DNA of 34,841 nt from Rubrivivax sp. GTDB lineage: Bacteria > Pseudomonadota > Gammaproteobacteria > Burkholderiales > Burkholderiaceae_C. Positions 1 to 7,852 of this stretch are shown in pieces; the first letter of the stretch is position 1, and each line of letters starts with the position of its first letter. The notes below the pieces were generated by a model. The model was not told where the DNA came from, searched no databases, and saw only the letters and a list, made by a program, of their open reading frames with translations. Made by a program: the position numbers and the translations under genes. Location: positions 1-34,841 of the forward strand of contig JALHOU010000021.1 in the NCBI GenBank assembly GCA_022842825.1, read 5' to 3'.

Positions 1-173
1 CGTTCGACGACCGAGCCGGTGATGACCACCTGCGCCGCCTCGATGCCCGGCGCGGCCTGGCCCCAGGTGGCACCGGCGCAGCACAGCAGCGCCGCCGCCG
101 CCGGCGCCCGCATCGGCCAGCGCCGGCCGACGAAGCCGGGCGCGCGGCCTGGCCGAAGAGGAAGGACACTCAT
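1..173 (-). CDS. TonB-dependent outer-membrane receptor, N-terminus only (cut by window edge)
   Basis: Only the first 57 codons are present; the gene continues past the left edge. The reading begins MSVLPLRPGR, has an alanine-rich hydrophobic stretch (about residues 25-34) ending near WGQAA that looks like a Sec signal peptide, and then reads QVVITGSVVER. That last stretch resembles the TonB-box/plug start (E-V-V-V-T-G-S/T) of TonB-dependent receptors, which import siderophores, cobalamin or other substrates across the outer membrane. The start at 173 is favoured because AGGAGAG lies about 7 bases upstream of the ATG; a second in-frame ATG at 113 would give a shorter signal peptide. Family identity is inferred from the signal peptide plus TonB-box pattern; the substrate cannot be told. 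Confidence 0.6.
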   Translation of the reverse strand, partial: MSVLPLRPGRAPGFVGRRWPMRAPAAAALLCCAGATWGQAAPGIEAAQVVITGSVVE

Positions 174-332
174 TGCGCGACTCTCCTGAATGGCCGCCGG
201 CATGCCAAGCTAGGGCAAGCCCGCCGCCGTTGCGCCATCGTGGAGCAGCACCCGCCGGGCCGGCGGGCCAGACCCCGAACGGCACCGCGCCACGCGCGCC
301 GCGGCGGCGTGACACGCGTGACAATGGCGACC

Positions 333-1145
333 ATGAACGACGACCAGTTGCTGCGCTACTCGCGCCACGTGCTGCTCGACGACATCGGCATCGAAGGGCA
401 GCAGCGCCTGCTCGACGGCCATGCCCTCGTCATCGGCGCCGGCGGTCTTGGCTCGCCGGTGGCGCTGTACCTCGGCACGGCCGGCGTCGGCCGGCTCACG
501 CTCGTCGACCACGACACGGTGGACCTCACCAACCTGCAGCGGCAGATCGCGCACAACCTCTCGCGCGTCGGCCAGCCCAAGGCCGACTCGGCGCGGCAGA
601 CGATCGCCGCCATCAACCCCGACGTGCAGGTGCGCGCGCTGCGCCTGCGCGCCGACGCCGCGCGGCTGGCGCAGTGGGTGGCCGAGGCCGACGTGGTGCT
701 CGACTGCAGCGACAACTTCGCCACCCGGCATGCCGTCAACGAGGCCTGCGTGCGCGCCGGCAAGCCGCTCGTGAGCGGCGCCGCCATCGGCTTCGACGGC
801 CAGATCTCCGTCTACGACACGCGCGAAGCCGCTGGACCGTGTTATGCCTGCCTCTTTCCGCCCGGCATGGCGTTCGAGGAGACGGCCTGCGCGACGATGG
901 GCGTGTTCGCGCCGCTGGTGGGCATCATCGGCACCATGCAGGCGGCCGAGGCGCTGAAGCTGCTCGCCGGCGTAGGCAGCTCGCTGGCAGGGCGGTTGCT
1001 GATGCTCGATGCGCGGGCCATGCGCTGGGACGAGGTGCGCATCGCGCGGCAGGCAAGCTGCCCGGTGTGCTCCATGGCCGCAGCGGCAGCCGGCGCTGGC
1101 GCGGCAGTAGCGCACCTCGGGTCCGGGTCAGGCTGCGGGCGCTGA
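333..1145 (+). CDS. moeB: MoeB/ThiF/HesA-family adenylyltransferase (E1-like)
   Basis: 270 residues. Enzymes of this family adenylate the C-terminal glycine of a ubiquitin-like sulfur carrier (MoaD for molybdopterin synthase, ThiS for thiamine) in the cytosol. Visible hallmarks are the N-terminal RYSRHVLL, the nucleotide-binding GAGGLG at residues 35-40, DHDTVDLTNLQRQ just after it, LDCSDN, and two zinc-ligand CxxC pairs (Cys170/173 and Cys243/246). Length and motif order match E. coli MoeB, and no rhodanese domain follows. ATG 333 is chosen because NDDQLLRYSRH matches the family N-terminus; ATG 324 is also possible and neither has a clear ribosome-binding site. The C-terminus has a low-complexity Ala/Gly/Ser tail. 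The 3' end overlaps the convergent SapC-family gene by 18 bases. MoeB versus ThiF cannot be settled because no moaD or thi gene is nearby. Confidence 0.88.
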   Translation: MNDDQLLRYSRHVLLDDIGIEGQQRLLDGHALVIGAGGLGSPVALYLGTAGVGRLTLVDHDTVDLTNLQRQIAHNLSRVGQPKADSARQTIAAINPDVQVRALRLRADAARLAQWVAEADVVLDCSDNFATRHAVNEACVRAGKPLVSGAAIGFDGQISVYDTREAAGPCYACLFPPGMAFEETACATMGVFAPLVGIIGTMQAAEALKLLAGVGSSLAGRLLMLDARAMRWDEVRIARQASCPVCSMAAAAAGAGAAVAHLGSGSGCGR

Positions 1146-1970
1146 GTTCGCCGCCGCGGCGGCGGCGGCGGCGAGGGGGGCTGCGGCACCGGCCGCCGGC
1201 GCGGCGGCCGCTTCGGGATGGCGCTGGACGTGCCAGTCCATCAACCGGCGCATCAATCCGAGCGACGCCCAATGCAGCTGGATCAGGCCGAGCATGCCGT
1301 TGCGGTGCAACTCGCCGAGCACGTTGTCGGGCAGCACCTGCGCCTTCTCGGCGTCGACGGTGAGGAAGCCATCGACGCTGTGCTGACGCCCGCCAGGCAG
1401 CGTGGCGTCGAAGCGCATCTCGCGCAGCAGGTCGAGCTCAAGCAGCCGGCGCCCGAAGGTGCGCGTCGCCTGGATCTCGCCTTCGAGCACTTCCAGGTGC
1501 TGCTGCATGGCCTTCAGCAGGTCGGCCGGCTGGCCCTCGGCGGTGAAGAGCGGCTGGCCCACGTCCTTGCCGACGCCGGACCACGACATGTCGACGCAGA
1601 CGGCGAAGTGCTGCTCGTCGACGCGGCCGATGCAGAACGGATAGGCCTGCAACACCGCCGGCTTGTACTGCGCCCGCCAGGCCTGCGCCTGCCCAGTCGC
1701 GGCCGGCCCGGTGACGTAGAGATTTTCGTCGGCCGTCACGCCGAGCACGGCGATGGGGGCGATCTGGTCGCGCCCGTCGGGCTCGCGACCGGCACGCACG
1801 AAGACGATCGGGAACTCCTTGCAGACGTCCGAGAACTCGGTGGCCGCCACGAAGATGGCGTTCAGCCGTGCCGCCACCGACCAGTCGGCGACGGGGTAGG
1901 TGATCTTCAGCGGGCCGTGCTGCTGGGGGTCCAGCGGCACCGGCTGGCGATGCAGGTGCGGGTTGATCAA
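1128..1970 (-). CDS. SapC-family protein
   Basis: 280 residues, resembling the SapC family (Pfam SapC), named after a Campylobacter surface-layer-associated gene but of unproven function in proteobacteria. Features typical of the family are the early P-L-K-I-T-Y-P segment, FPIVFVR, the central PAVLQAYPFCIG and the stretch ending FLTVDAEKAQVLP. There is no signal peptide or membrane segment, so it is probably cytosolic. The C-terminus is a long alanine run encoded by GCC/GCG repeats (about 1150-1210). The start is TTG at 1970: it has GGAGAG 8 bases upstream, and the similarity to the family begins right after it. This TTG overlaps the stop of the upstream CBS-domain gene in a 4-base TTGA, which points to translational coupling. 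Confidence 0.8.
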   Translation of the reverse strand: MINPHLHRQPVPLDPQQHGPLKITYPVADWSVAARLNAIFVAATEFSDVCKEFPIVFVRAGREPDGRDQIAPIAVLGVTADENLYVTGPAATGQAQAWRAQYKPAVLQAYPFCIGRVDEQHFAVCVDMSWSGVGKDVGQPLFTAEGQPADLLKAMQQHLEVLEGEIQATRTFGRRLLELDLLREMRFDATLPGGRQHSVDGFLTVDAEKAQVLPDNVLGELHRNGMLGLIQLHWASLGLMRRLMDWHVQRHPEAAAAPAAGAAAPLAAAAAAAANSAPAA

Positions 1971-3292
1971 GAGCTCTCTCCGAGGGGACTGGGGATGGAG
2001 GACGGGCTGGCTTCCAGCGGCGCGACGAGCACCTTGTCGACGCGCTTGCCGTCGAGGTCCACGACCTCGAAGCGCCAGCCGCCCCACTGTACGGCGTCGG
2101 CCGTGCGCGGCAGGCGCCCAAGCAGCAGCATGATCATGCCAGCCAGCGTGTTGTAGCGGCCGCGGTCCTCTTCCGGCAGATCCTTGATCTCGAGCCGGTC
2201 CTTCAGCTCGGGCACCGGGATCAGGCCGTCCATGAGCCAGCTGCCGTCGGGCCGGCGCACGGCCCAGGCGTCGTCGTCGGCGGGTGTGGCGAACTCGCCA
2301 GTGATAGCTTCCAGCAGGTCGCGCTCGGTGATGACGCCTTGCACGGCGCCGTATTCGTCGACGACGAACACGAGGTCGGCATTGCTGCGGCGAAAGTGGT
2401 CGAGCAACTCCATGCCCGAGAGGGTCTCGGGCACGAAGACGGGCGGCTCGATGAGCGCGGCGATGTCGGGCGACTCGCCACGCGCCAACGGCGGCAGCAG
2501 CCTGTGCAGCCCGAGCACGCCGACCACGTCGTCGAGTGAGCCGCGGCAGACCGGCAGGCGGGTGTGGCCGCTTTCCATGACGCGCTGCACCAGGGTCTCG
2601 AACGGACCCTCCAGCTCGATCCACTGGATTTCGGCGCGCGGGATCATCATCGAGCCGATCTGCCGGTCGTCGAGGCGGAAGACGTTGCGCACCATCTGGT
2701 GCTCCTGGGCCTCGATGACGCCGGCGTCCACGCCCTCCTCCAGGCTGGCCGCGATCTCCTCCTGCGTGACGGCGCGCGAGGTGTCGGCGCGGATGCCGAT
2801 GAGGCGCAGCACGGCCTCGGTGGCCAGGCTGAGGAAGCCGACCAGCGGCCGCGTCGCCGTCGACAGCGCCATCATCGGCGGCGCCACCAGGCGCGCCACC
2901 GTCTCGGGGTAGAGCTGGCCCAGGCGCTTGGGCACGAGCTCGCCGAAGATGATGGTGAGCACCGTGATGAGCACGACGACGAGGCCGGTGGCGGCATACG
3001 AGGCGGTCGCCGCGCCGATGCCGAACTGCCCCGTCAGCCAGGCCGACAGCGGCGAGGCAAAGGCGGCCTCGCCGACGATGCCGTTGAGCACGCCGATCGA
3101 CGTGATGCCGATCTGCACCGTGGAGAGGAACTTGGTCGGGTGCTCGTGCAGGTCCATCGCGGCCTGCGCGCCGTTCTCGCCGGCCTCGACCATGACCTGC
3201 AGGCGTGCCTTGCGGCTGGCCGACAGCGCCATCTCCGACATGGCGAACAGGCCGTTGATGAGGATCAGCAGGACAACGAGGGTGGGTTCCAT
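1967..3292 (-). CDS. CNNM/CorC-HlyC-type membrane protein (DUF21-CBS-CBS-transporter-associated domain)
   Basis: 441 residues. The N-terminal DUF21/CNNM transmembrane domain (about 1-190) begins with the family pattern NGLFAMSEMALSASRKARL and contains further hydrophobic segments (VVVLITVLTIIFGELVPK). A CBS pair spans about 205-335 (LPVCRGSLDDVVGVL and FVVDEYGAVQGVIT), and a C-terminal CorC_HlyC domain covers about 350-425 (YNTLAGMIM, GWRFEVVDLDGKRVDKVLV). Members are inner-membrane proteins linked to magnesium/cobalt efflux or tolerance; the old 'hemolysin' label is historical. ATG 3292 is preferred over GTG 3298; neither has a strong ribosome-binding site. It is divergent from apaH with about 180 bases between them. 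Its stop overlaps the SapC start, so the two probably form an operon. Confidence 0.9.
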   Translation of the reverse strand: MEPTLVVLLILINGLFAMSEMALSASRKARLQVMVEAGENGAQAAMDLHEHPTKFLSTVQIGITSIGVLNGIVGEAAFASPLSAWLTGQFGIGAATASYAATGLVVVLITVLTIIFGELVPKRLGQLYPETVARLVAPPMMALSTATRPLVGFLSLATEAVLRLIGIRADTSRAVTQEEIAASLEEGVDAGVIEAQEHQMVRNVFRLDDRQIGSMMIPRAEIQWIELEGPFETLVQRVMESGHTRLPVCRGSLDDVVGVLGLHRLLPPLARGESPDIAALIEPPVFVPETLSGMELLDHFRRSNADLVFVVDEYGAVQGVITERDLLEAITGEFATPADDDAWAVRRPDGSWLMDGLIPVPELKDRLEIKDLPEEDRGRYNTLAGMIMLLLGRLPRTADAVQWGGWRFEVVDLDGKRVDKVLVAPLEASPSSIPSPLGESS

Positions 3293-3471
3293 GCGCACCG
3301 CACGGCCGGACCGGCGCGCCAGGCGTCGTTCCGCGGCGGAGAGGGGTCCGGGGGGCGGCAGCGTAGCAGAATCGCCCGATGGAAATCCGCCACGCCCGAC
3401 CTGTCCGCACCCCCCCGGGAGGCCACGCGGAGTCCAGCGGGCGCATTGGCCGGCCGCGCGGGCGCTGAGCG

Positions 3472-4296
3472 ATGCTCTACCTCGTGGGCGACTTGCAGGG
3501 TTGCGACGACGCGTTCGAGCGGCTGCTGGCGCAGATCGACTTCTCGCCCTCGCGTGCCCGCCTCGTCGTCCTGGGCGACCTCGTCAACCGCGGCCCGGGC
3601 TCGCTGGCGGTGCTGCGGCGCCTGCGTGGCTTCGGCAACGCCGCCACCTGCCTGCTAGGCAACCACGACCTGCACCTGCTGGCGGTGGCGCACGGCGCGC
3701 GCCGGCTGCACCGCGGCGACACCTTCGGCGACGTGCTCGACGACGGCGAGCGAAGCGCGCACCTGGAGTGGCTGCGCGCGCGGCCGCTGGCCTGCCTGGC
3801 CGGGGGGTGGCTCTGCGTGCACGCCGGCGTCGTGCCGCAGTGGAACGCGCCCGGCACTCTTGCGCTGGCCGACGAGGTGGGCACGATGCTGCGCGGGCCC
3901 GGGCTCGCCGCGTTCCTGCACGCGATGTACGGCGACACGCCGACGCGCTGGACGCCCGCACTGCAGGGCCTGGAGCGCTGGCGCTTCGTCGTCAACGTGC
4001 TCACACGCATCCGCTTCTGCAGCGCCGAGGGCGAACTCGACCTCCAGACCAAGGAGGGTGCCACCGCGGCGCGGCCCGGCTTCATGCCTTGGTTCGAGGT
4101 GCCCGGGCGGCAAACTGCCGGCCAACCCATTGCCTGCGGCCACTGGAGCACGCTCGGCCTCGTCAACCGCCCCGACCTGCTGGCCATCGACACCGGCTGC
4201 GTCTGGGGTGGCGCGCTCACTGCCGTGCGCGTGGACGGCGGCAGGCGCGAACTGGTGCAGGTACCCTGCCCCGGCCATCGCGAGCCCGGCGCCTAG
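3472..4296 (+). CDS. apaH: Symmetrical bis(5'-nucleosyl)-tetraphosphatase (diadenosine tetraphosphatase)
   Basis: 274 residues, full family length. ApaH hydrolyses Ap4A to two ADP and removes Np4-type caps from RNA 5' ends. The metallophosphatase signature is complete: GDLQG at residues 6-10, GDLVNRGP at 35-42, GNHD at 63-66 and HAG at 117-119. These supply the Asp, His and Asn ligands of the binuclear metal centre. The start ATG follows a non-canonical leader (GGCGCTGAGCG). The stop codon TAG is also the first half of the TAGAAT -10 element proposed for the downstream tRNA gene. In many proteobacteria apaH sits with ksgA/apaG; here it is not beside them. Function is assigned from conserved motifs with high confidence. 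Confidence 0.95.
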   Translation: MLYLVGDLQGCDDAFERLLAQIDFSPSRARLVVLGDLVNRGPGSLAVLRRLRGFGNAATCLLGNHDLHLLAVAHGARRLHRGDTFGDVLDDGERSAHLEWLRARPLACLAGGWLCVHAGVVPQWNAPGTLALADEVGTMLRGPGLAAFLHAMYGDTPTRWTPALQGLERWRFVVNVLTRIRFCSAEGELDLQTKEGATAARPGFMPWFEVPGRQTAGQPIACGHWSTLGLVNRPDLLAIDTGCVWGGALTAVRVDGGRRELVQVPCPGHREPGA

Positions 4297-4299
4297 AAT
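4294..4299 (+). promoter_or_regulatory. Candidate -10 element of the tRNA-Ser promoter
   Basis: TAGAAT matches the sigma-70 -10 consensus in 5 of 6 positions and lies 17 bases before the mature tRNA 5' end, a suitable distance for a short leader. It overlaps the apaH stop codon. No convincing TTGACA-like -35 is visible at the usual spacing, so this is a partial match only. Confidence 0.45.
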
Positions 4300-4316
4300 C
4301 CGCGTCGCCTCATCCA

Positions 4317-4404
4317 GGAAGCGTGGCCGAGCGGTTTAAGGCACCGGTCTTGAAAACCGGCGACGGGCAACCGTCCGTGAGTTCGAATCTCACCGCTTCC
4401 GCCA
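4317..4404 (+). tRNA. tRNA-Ser (anticodon TGA)
   Basis: 88 bases with a full class II (long variable arm) cloverleaf. The acceptor stem GGAAGCG pairs with CGCTTCC (4394-4400), followed by discriminator G and an encoded CCA end (4402-4404). The D arm carries AGCGGTTTAAGG. The anticodon arm GGTCTTGAAAACC places TGA in the loop, decoding UCA and other UCN codons. The long variable arm contains CGACGGGCAACCGTC, typical of serine tRNAs, and the T arm is GTGAG-TTCGAAT-CTCAC. Confidence 0.97.
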
Positions 4405-4467
4405 GGGCCCCGCGCACGTCGATGCAGAGGGCATTGCCCTTCGCGCAGCCCTCCCGACCTGTCGCGC

Positions 4468-5211
4468 TCAACCGCCGAAGATGTCCTTGTAGGACGTGTA
4501 CGCGGTCAGCAGCAGCAAGGGCCCGAGCAGGATCCAGCCGAGCCCGAACGGGATCGATGCCGCGATGGCCGCCACCAGGTAGATCAAGCCCCAGAGGATG
4601 AAGGGCACGATGTTCTTCAGGCAGGCCGAGAAACTGGCCTTGATCGCCTCGACCGGAGCCACCCCCTGGAAGACGACCAGCGCCGGCGCGAACCAGGTGG
4701 CCATCGTCAGCAGCGCGCCGAGCACGAGCCCCGCCAGCACGGCCAGCAGACCGGTCCCCATCGCCGCAAGGACACCGCCAGCGCTGCCCGCCGCGCCGCC
4801 GGCCACCGCGCCGAAGAGCGCCCCCATGCCCAGCGCACCAATGACGAGGCCCAACACGATGGTGCCAGCCAGGAGCAGCGCACCCACGACCAACAGCGGC
4901 GTCAGGCGGTCGCCCTGGAAGCAGGTGAAGAGGTCACCCACCTCGAGCGTGCCGCCTTGCTCGAGCTTGCGCGCCGCCCGCATCCAGCTGCCGACGAAGA
5001 CCGGTGCCACGAGCGCGATGGCCAGCCCGCCCACGAGCGGGATGAAGGCCAGCACCACGAACAGCACCAGCAGGATGAGCACGAGCACGATCCACAGGCC
5101 GGCGGCGCGCGTGAACAGCGCCCACGCTTCGCTCCACCACGCGACCCCGCGCCCAGCCTCCACCGCCCGCGCCTCGCTGCCGCGCGCCGCACCACCGATC
5201 GCCTCGTTCAT
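4468..5211 (-). CDS. BPSS1780-family polytopic inner-membrane protein
   Basis: 247 residues. After a soluble N-terminus, several long hydrophobic segments follow: residues about 38-75 (LWIVLVLILLVLFVVLAF and the glycine-rich continuation), about 105-130, 145-178 and a C-terminal pair ending YTSYKDIFGG. The N-terminal WWSEAWALFTRAAGLW and the FVGSWMRAARKLEQGG loop resemble the betaproteobacterial family named after Burkholderia BPSS1780, whose function is unknown. It lies convergent to the tRNA and apaH, and 59 bases downstream of the unrecognised gene at 5271-6032. Co-transcription with that gene is possible but nothing in the sequence proves it. Confidence 0.75.
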   Translation of the reverse strand: MNEAIGGAARGSEARAVEAGRGVAWWSEAWALFTRAAGLWIVLVLILLVLFVVLAFIPLVGGLAIALVAPVFVGSWMRAARKLEQGGTLEVGDLFTCFQGDRLTPLLVVGALLLAGTIVLGLVIGALGMGALFGAVAGGAAGSAGGVLAAMGTGLLAVLAGLVLGALLTMATWFAPALVVFQGVAPVEAIKASFSACLKNIVPFILWGLIYLVAAIAASIPFGLGWILLGPLLLLTAYTSYKDIFGG

Positions 5212-5270
5212 GCCGTTCCCCCGCGCCTCGATGTCGGAGAGCTTACCCCGCTTGGGGGCCGACCGCGAGT

Positions 5271-6032
5271 TCAGGGCTGCAGCACGCGGATGCTGATCTC
5301 CGCTGGTTCGGGGTCGAACGAACGGCTCTGCGGCTTGAGCAGCGCGCGCGCCGACGCCGAACCGAGTTCGCCTTGCATCTCGATGGCCAACGGCGCCCCG
5401 TACTCGGAGGTCGGCCCGGCACCGGCCCCGAGGCTGCCCAGCACCGCATAGGCGGCGGCCAGGGCCTCGTCGTCGCTGCGCGGCGCAGCGCCCACGGCGG
5501 CGAGCGAGGACAGGTTCATCTCCCCTTCGTCCTTGCCGCCATCCGGATCGTGCACCGCTGCCGTGCGGTAGGCGTCGGCCTCGGCGTTGGGATCCGTATG
5601 CTCACGGTCGATGATGGCCACGGCCATCTTCGAGCGCAGGTTGGCCAGCCCCGCCGCCGACCAGTTGATGACCAGGTTGTCGAGCTGGTCGTGGGCACGC
5701 TGCAGCACGTCCAGCGGGACCTTGTGCAGCACCTTGAGGCCCTTCTTGGCAATGGCCTGTTCGACGAAGACGAGGTGGCGCATCGTCGAACGCGTCTCCG
5801 GCAGCTCGTTGAGCAGCGCGGCGAGCTCGGTGCGCACGAGCATCACCTCTTCGTGGCGTCGGCGCCGTTCGCTCTCGGCACGATCGGGCTTGCCGGGCTC
5901 GCCGGTCGACTTGCGCTTCGCCAGCACAACATGCAGTTGGCCCCCCTCCTCCCGCTGGAGCTTCAGGTCATGCCGGAAGAAGGCAAATGCCATCTGGCGC
6001 ACAGGCGCAAGCCATCGGGAGATCGTTGACAT
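5271..6032 (-). CDS. Conserved-looking hypothetical protein, possible sigma-28-regulated gene
   Basis: 253 residues; not recognised. It starts MSTISRWLAPVRQ, has an aromatic patch (MAFAFFRHDLK), then a charged, probably helical segment (about residues 45-75, rich in Arg and Glu) and a helical middle (about 90-150, with LDVLQRAHDQLDNLV and NWSAAGLANLRSKMAVAII). The C-terminal half is acidic and low in complexity until the final EISIRVLQP. There is no signal peptide, membrane span or catalytic motif, so it is probably cytosolic. Its high coding bias and clean start/stop support a real gene. ATG 6032 is chosen as the first in-frame ATG; no good ribosome-binding site is seen. A candidate sigma-28 promoter lies 52-79 bases upstream, which would make it a flagellar-regulon member. 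That is inference. Confidence 0.7.
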   Translation of the reverse strand: MSTISRWLAPVRQMAFAFFRHDLKLQREEGGQLHVVLAKRKSTGEPGKPDRAESERRRRHEEVMLVRTELAALLNELPETRSTMRHLVFVEQAIAKKGLKVLHKVPLDVLQRAHDQLDNLVINWSAAGLANLRSKMAVAIIDREHTDPNAEADAYRTAAVHDPDGGKDEGEMNLSSLAAVGAAPRSDDEALAAAYAVLGSLGAGAGPTSEYGAPLAIEMQGELGSASARALLKPQSRSFDPEPAEISIRVLQP

Positions 6033-6083
6033 GGGATGGGGTGTGGGCGTCGGCGGCCGGTCCACATCCCGGCCCTCGCCGCG

Positions 6084-6111
6084 CTTTCGACCGCAACGGG
6101 CGCTCACTTGA
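6084..6111 (-). promoter_or_regulatory. Candidate sigma-28 (FliA) promoter upstream of the hypothetical gene
   Basis: Read on the minus strand, CCTCAAGT (TCAA at 6111-6108) is followed after 16 bases by GTCGAAAG (6091-6084). The -35 octamer is identical to that before flgM, with the same 16-base spacer from TCAA. The -10 matches GCCGATAA at 5 of 8 positions and the flgM -10 (GCCGATAG) at 6 of 8. It points at the ATG at 6032. The gap between 6033 and 6195 holds nothing else that I recognise. Confidence 0.45.
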
Positions 6112-6195
6112 GGACGCAGAAGGCCCAAGGTGTTTCCGCGCGCGACCGGCCGCGGCGTGCCGTCACACCTGCTTACACCTGCCGATCGAAGACCT

Positions 6196-7824
6196 CTAGG
6201 CCTCACAGGTGCGGTTCTTGCCAGACCGCTTGGCCTGGTACAGCCCGGCATCGGCGCGCTCGACGGCCGCTTCCAGCGTCTCGCCTTGGCGCCACAGCGT
6301 GACGCCGGCGGAGAAGGTGACGAAGACCTCCTCGCCTTCGTGCAGGAAGAGGCTCGACGTGAGGCTGCGCTGCAGTCGCGTCAGGGCCTGCTGTGCCTGA
6401 GCCAGAGGCTGGCCCGGCAGCAGCACCACGAATTCCTCGCCACCGTAGCGGGCCACGCGGTCGTCGGGGCGAAGCCGCTTGCAGACCTCGGAAGCCAGGA
6501 CCTTCAGGGCCTGGTCGCCGGCGGAATGGCCGAGGCGGTCGTTGAGCCGCTTGAAGTTGTCGATGTCGAGCAGGCCCAGGGCCAGCGGCTGCCCGGCGGC
6601 GGCAGCCTGCGCGCTCACCTCGGCGAAGATCTGCTCCAGCCCGCGCCGGTTGGCCACCTGCGTCAGGGCGTCGGTGCTCGCCTCGTCCGACAGGCGGCGC
6701 AACTCCAGCTCAAGATCGCGCACGCGCGCCTCGAGCTCGGCGGCGCGGCCGCTGTCGCGTTGCAGGCGTTCGTGTGAAGCGCCGATGGCGGTACGCAGCT
6801 GGCGGCTGTCGGCCAGCATGGAGTGCACCACCGACGCCAGGCCCTCCAGGCTGTCGGCGGCCTCCACGGCCGTGGCATGGCGCTCGATCGCCGACTCGAA
6901 CCCGCCGGCCTGCTGCTGCAGGGCGCCGACCTCGCCGATCATGCCGGTCAGCAGTTGCTTGAGCGCCACCCGCGCCGCCTCGCGCTCGCGCTTGGCGGCG
7001 GACTGTCTGGCGCGCGTGTCCGCCAGCATGGCGCTGGCCGCGCGAACGGCACGCACGTCGACGGTTTCGGCCAGTTGCAGGCGGAGCGCCTCGCACTGGC
7101 CACGCGACCAGCTCTCGTCTTCCGTCAGTTCGACCAGGCCCTGCGACATCTCGGCGCACAGGGCCGTGAGCTGGCGGACCAGTTCATGGCGCTGGTCGAA
7201 CCATCGCCTGGCGTCGCCGCAAGCCTGCGCCAGTTCACCGGCGGTACCACCGGCCGGGCCGGCGACACGGCGCTCCTCCAGCAAGGCGCTCAGGCGGCGC
7301 GCCAGTGCGGCGGCACGCGTGTCGGAAGCGCCGAGACCCGCGCAGACTGCATCGTTGAGTGCCCGCACGACGGATTCGGCCGCCTGCGCATCGGCGGCAG
7401 GCGCGCGCTCCGCGTGGGGCATCGGGCCGGACAAAGTCGCCTCGGGATCGGGCGCCAGTTCGATCGGATCGATGCCCTCGCCGGCGCGATCGGACTCCCA
7501 TAGCTCAATCAACGAGCGCAGGCGCTGTGCCAGGCGCTCCTCGTCGCTGCGACTGCCGTCGAGCACGCGGAAGAAGCTCTCCTTGCGACGCGCCGCTGTC
7601 CACTGGCGGCCGCCACGCTCGAGGTGTCGCACGAGGCGCTCGACCAGCACCGCCCAGCCGGCGGGAGCCGCCGGCTTCGCGCGTGTTGATAGCGTACCGG
7701 CCTCCTCAGCGTAGGCGCGAGCGTAGTTTTCGGGCGTCGGCTCGAGATGGGCCAATGCGAGCCGGCGCAGCGCGCCCTTGGCCAGCATGGCAGACGGTGG
7801 GAGGGTCGCTTGTTCAGCAGCCAT
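6196..7824 (-). CDS. Diguanylate cyclase with long helical N-terminal region (GGDEF)
   Basis: 542 residues. The C-terminal GGDEF domain (about 375-540) makes c-di-GMP from two GTP. It has an intact active site GGEEF at 461-465, DNFKRLND upstream, and an intact product-inhibition site RPDD at 452-455 exactly five residues before GGEEF. The first 370 residues are mostly charged helix and probable coiled coil with no recognisable sensor; the start region PTPENYARAYAEEAG recurs in related cyclases. No membrane segment is seen, so it is cytosolic. ATG 7824 is chosen; GTG 7905 would overlap the upstream gene by about 50 bases, and ATG 7788 is also possible. It follows the receiver-GGDEF-EAL gene by 28 bases, so it is probably the third gene of the Hpt operon. 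Confidence 0.9.
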   Translation of the reverse strand: MAAEQATLPPSAMLAKGALRRLALAHLEPTPENYARAYAEEAGTLSTRAKPAAPAGWAVLVERLVRHLERGGRQWTAARRKESFFRVLDGSRSDEERLAQRLRSLIELWESDRAGEGIDPIELAPDPEATLSGPMPHAERAPAADAQAAESVVRALNDAVCAGLGASDTRAAALARRLSALLEERRVAGPAGGTAGELAQACGDARRWFDQRHELVRQLTALCAEMSQGLVELTEDESWSRGQCEALRLQLAETVDVRAVRAASAMLADTRARQSAAKREREAARVALKQLLTGMIGEVGALQQQAGGFESAIERHATAVEAADSLEGLASVVHSMLADSRQLRTAIGASHERLQRDSGRAAELEARVRDLELELRRLSDEASTDALTQVANRRGLEQIFAEVSAQAAAAGQPLALGLLDIDNFKRLNDRLGHSAGDQALKVLASEVCKRLRPDDRVARYGGEEFVVLLPGQPLAQAQQALTRLQRSLTSSLFLHEGEEVFVTFSAGVTLWRQGETLEAAVERADAGLYQAKRSGKNRTCEA

Positions 7825-7852
7825 GTCGTCGAACGCCGCGCGTTGCGCCGGC

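Noticed and set aside
1150-1175. GCC/GCG trinucleotide run as a phase-variation tract
   Set aside because: It encodes an in-frame alanine tail at the end of the SapC-family protein; changes in unit number would not shift the frame.
4428-4440. AGGGC-ATT-GCCCT hairpin after the tRNA as a terminator
   Set aside because: The stem is only five pairs and there is no U-tract.
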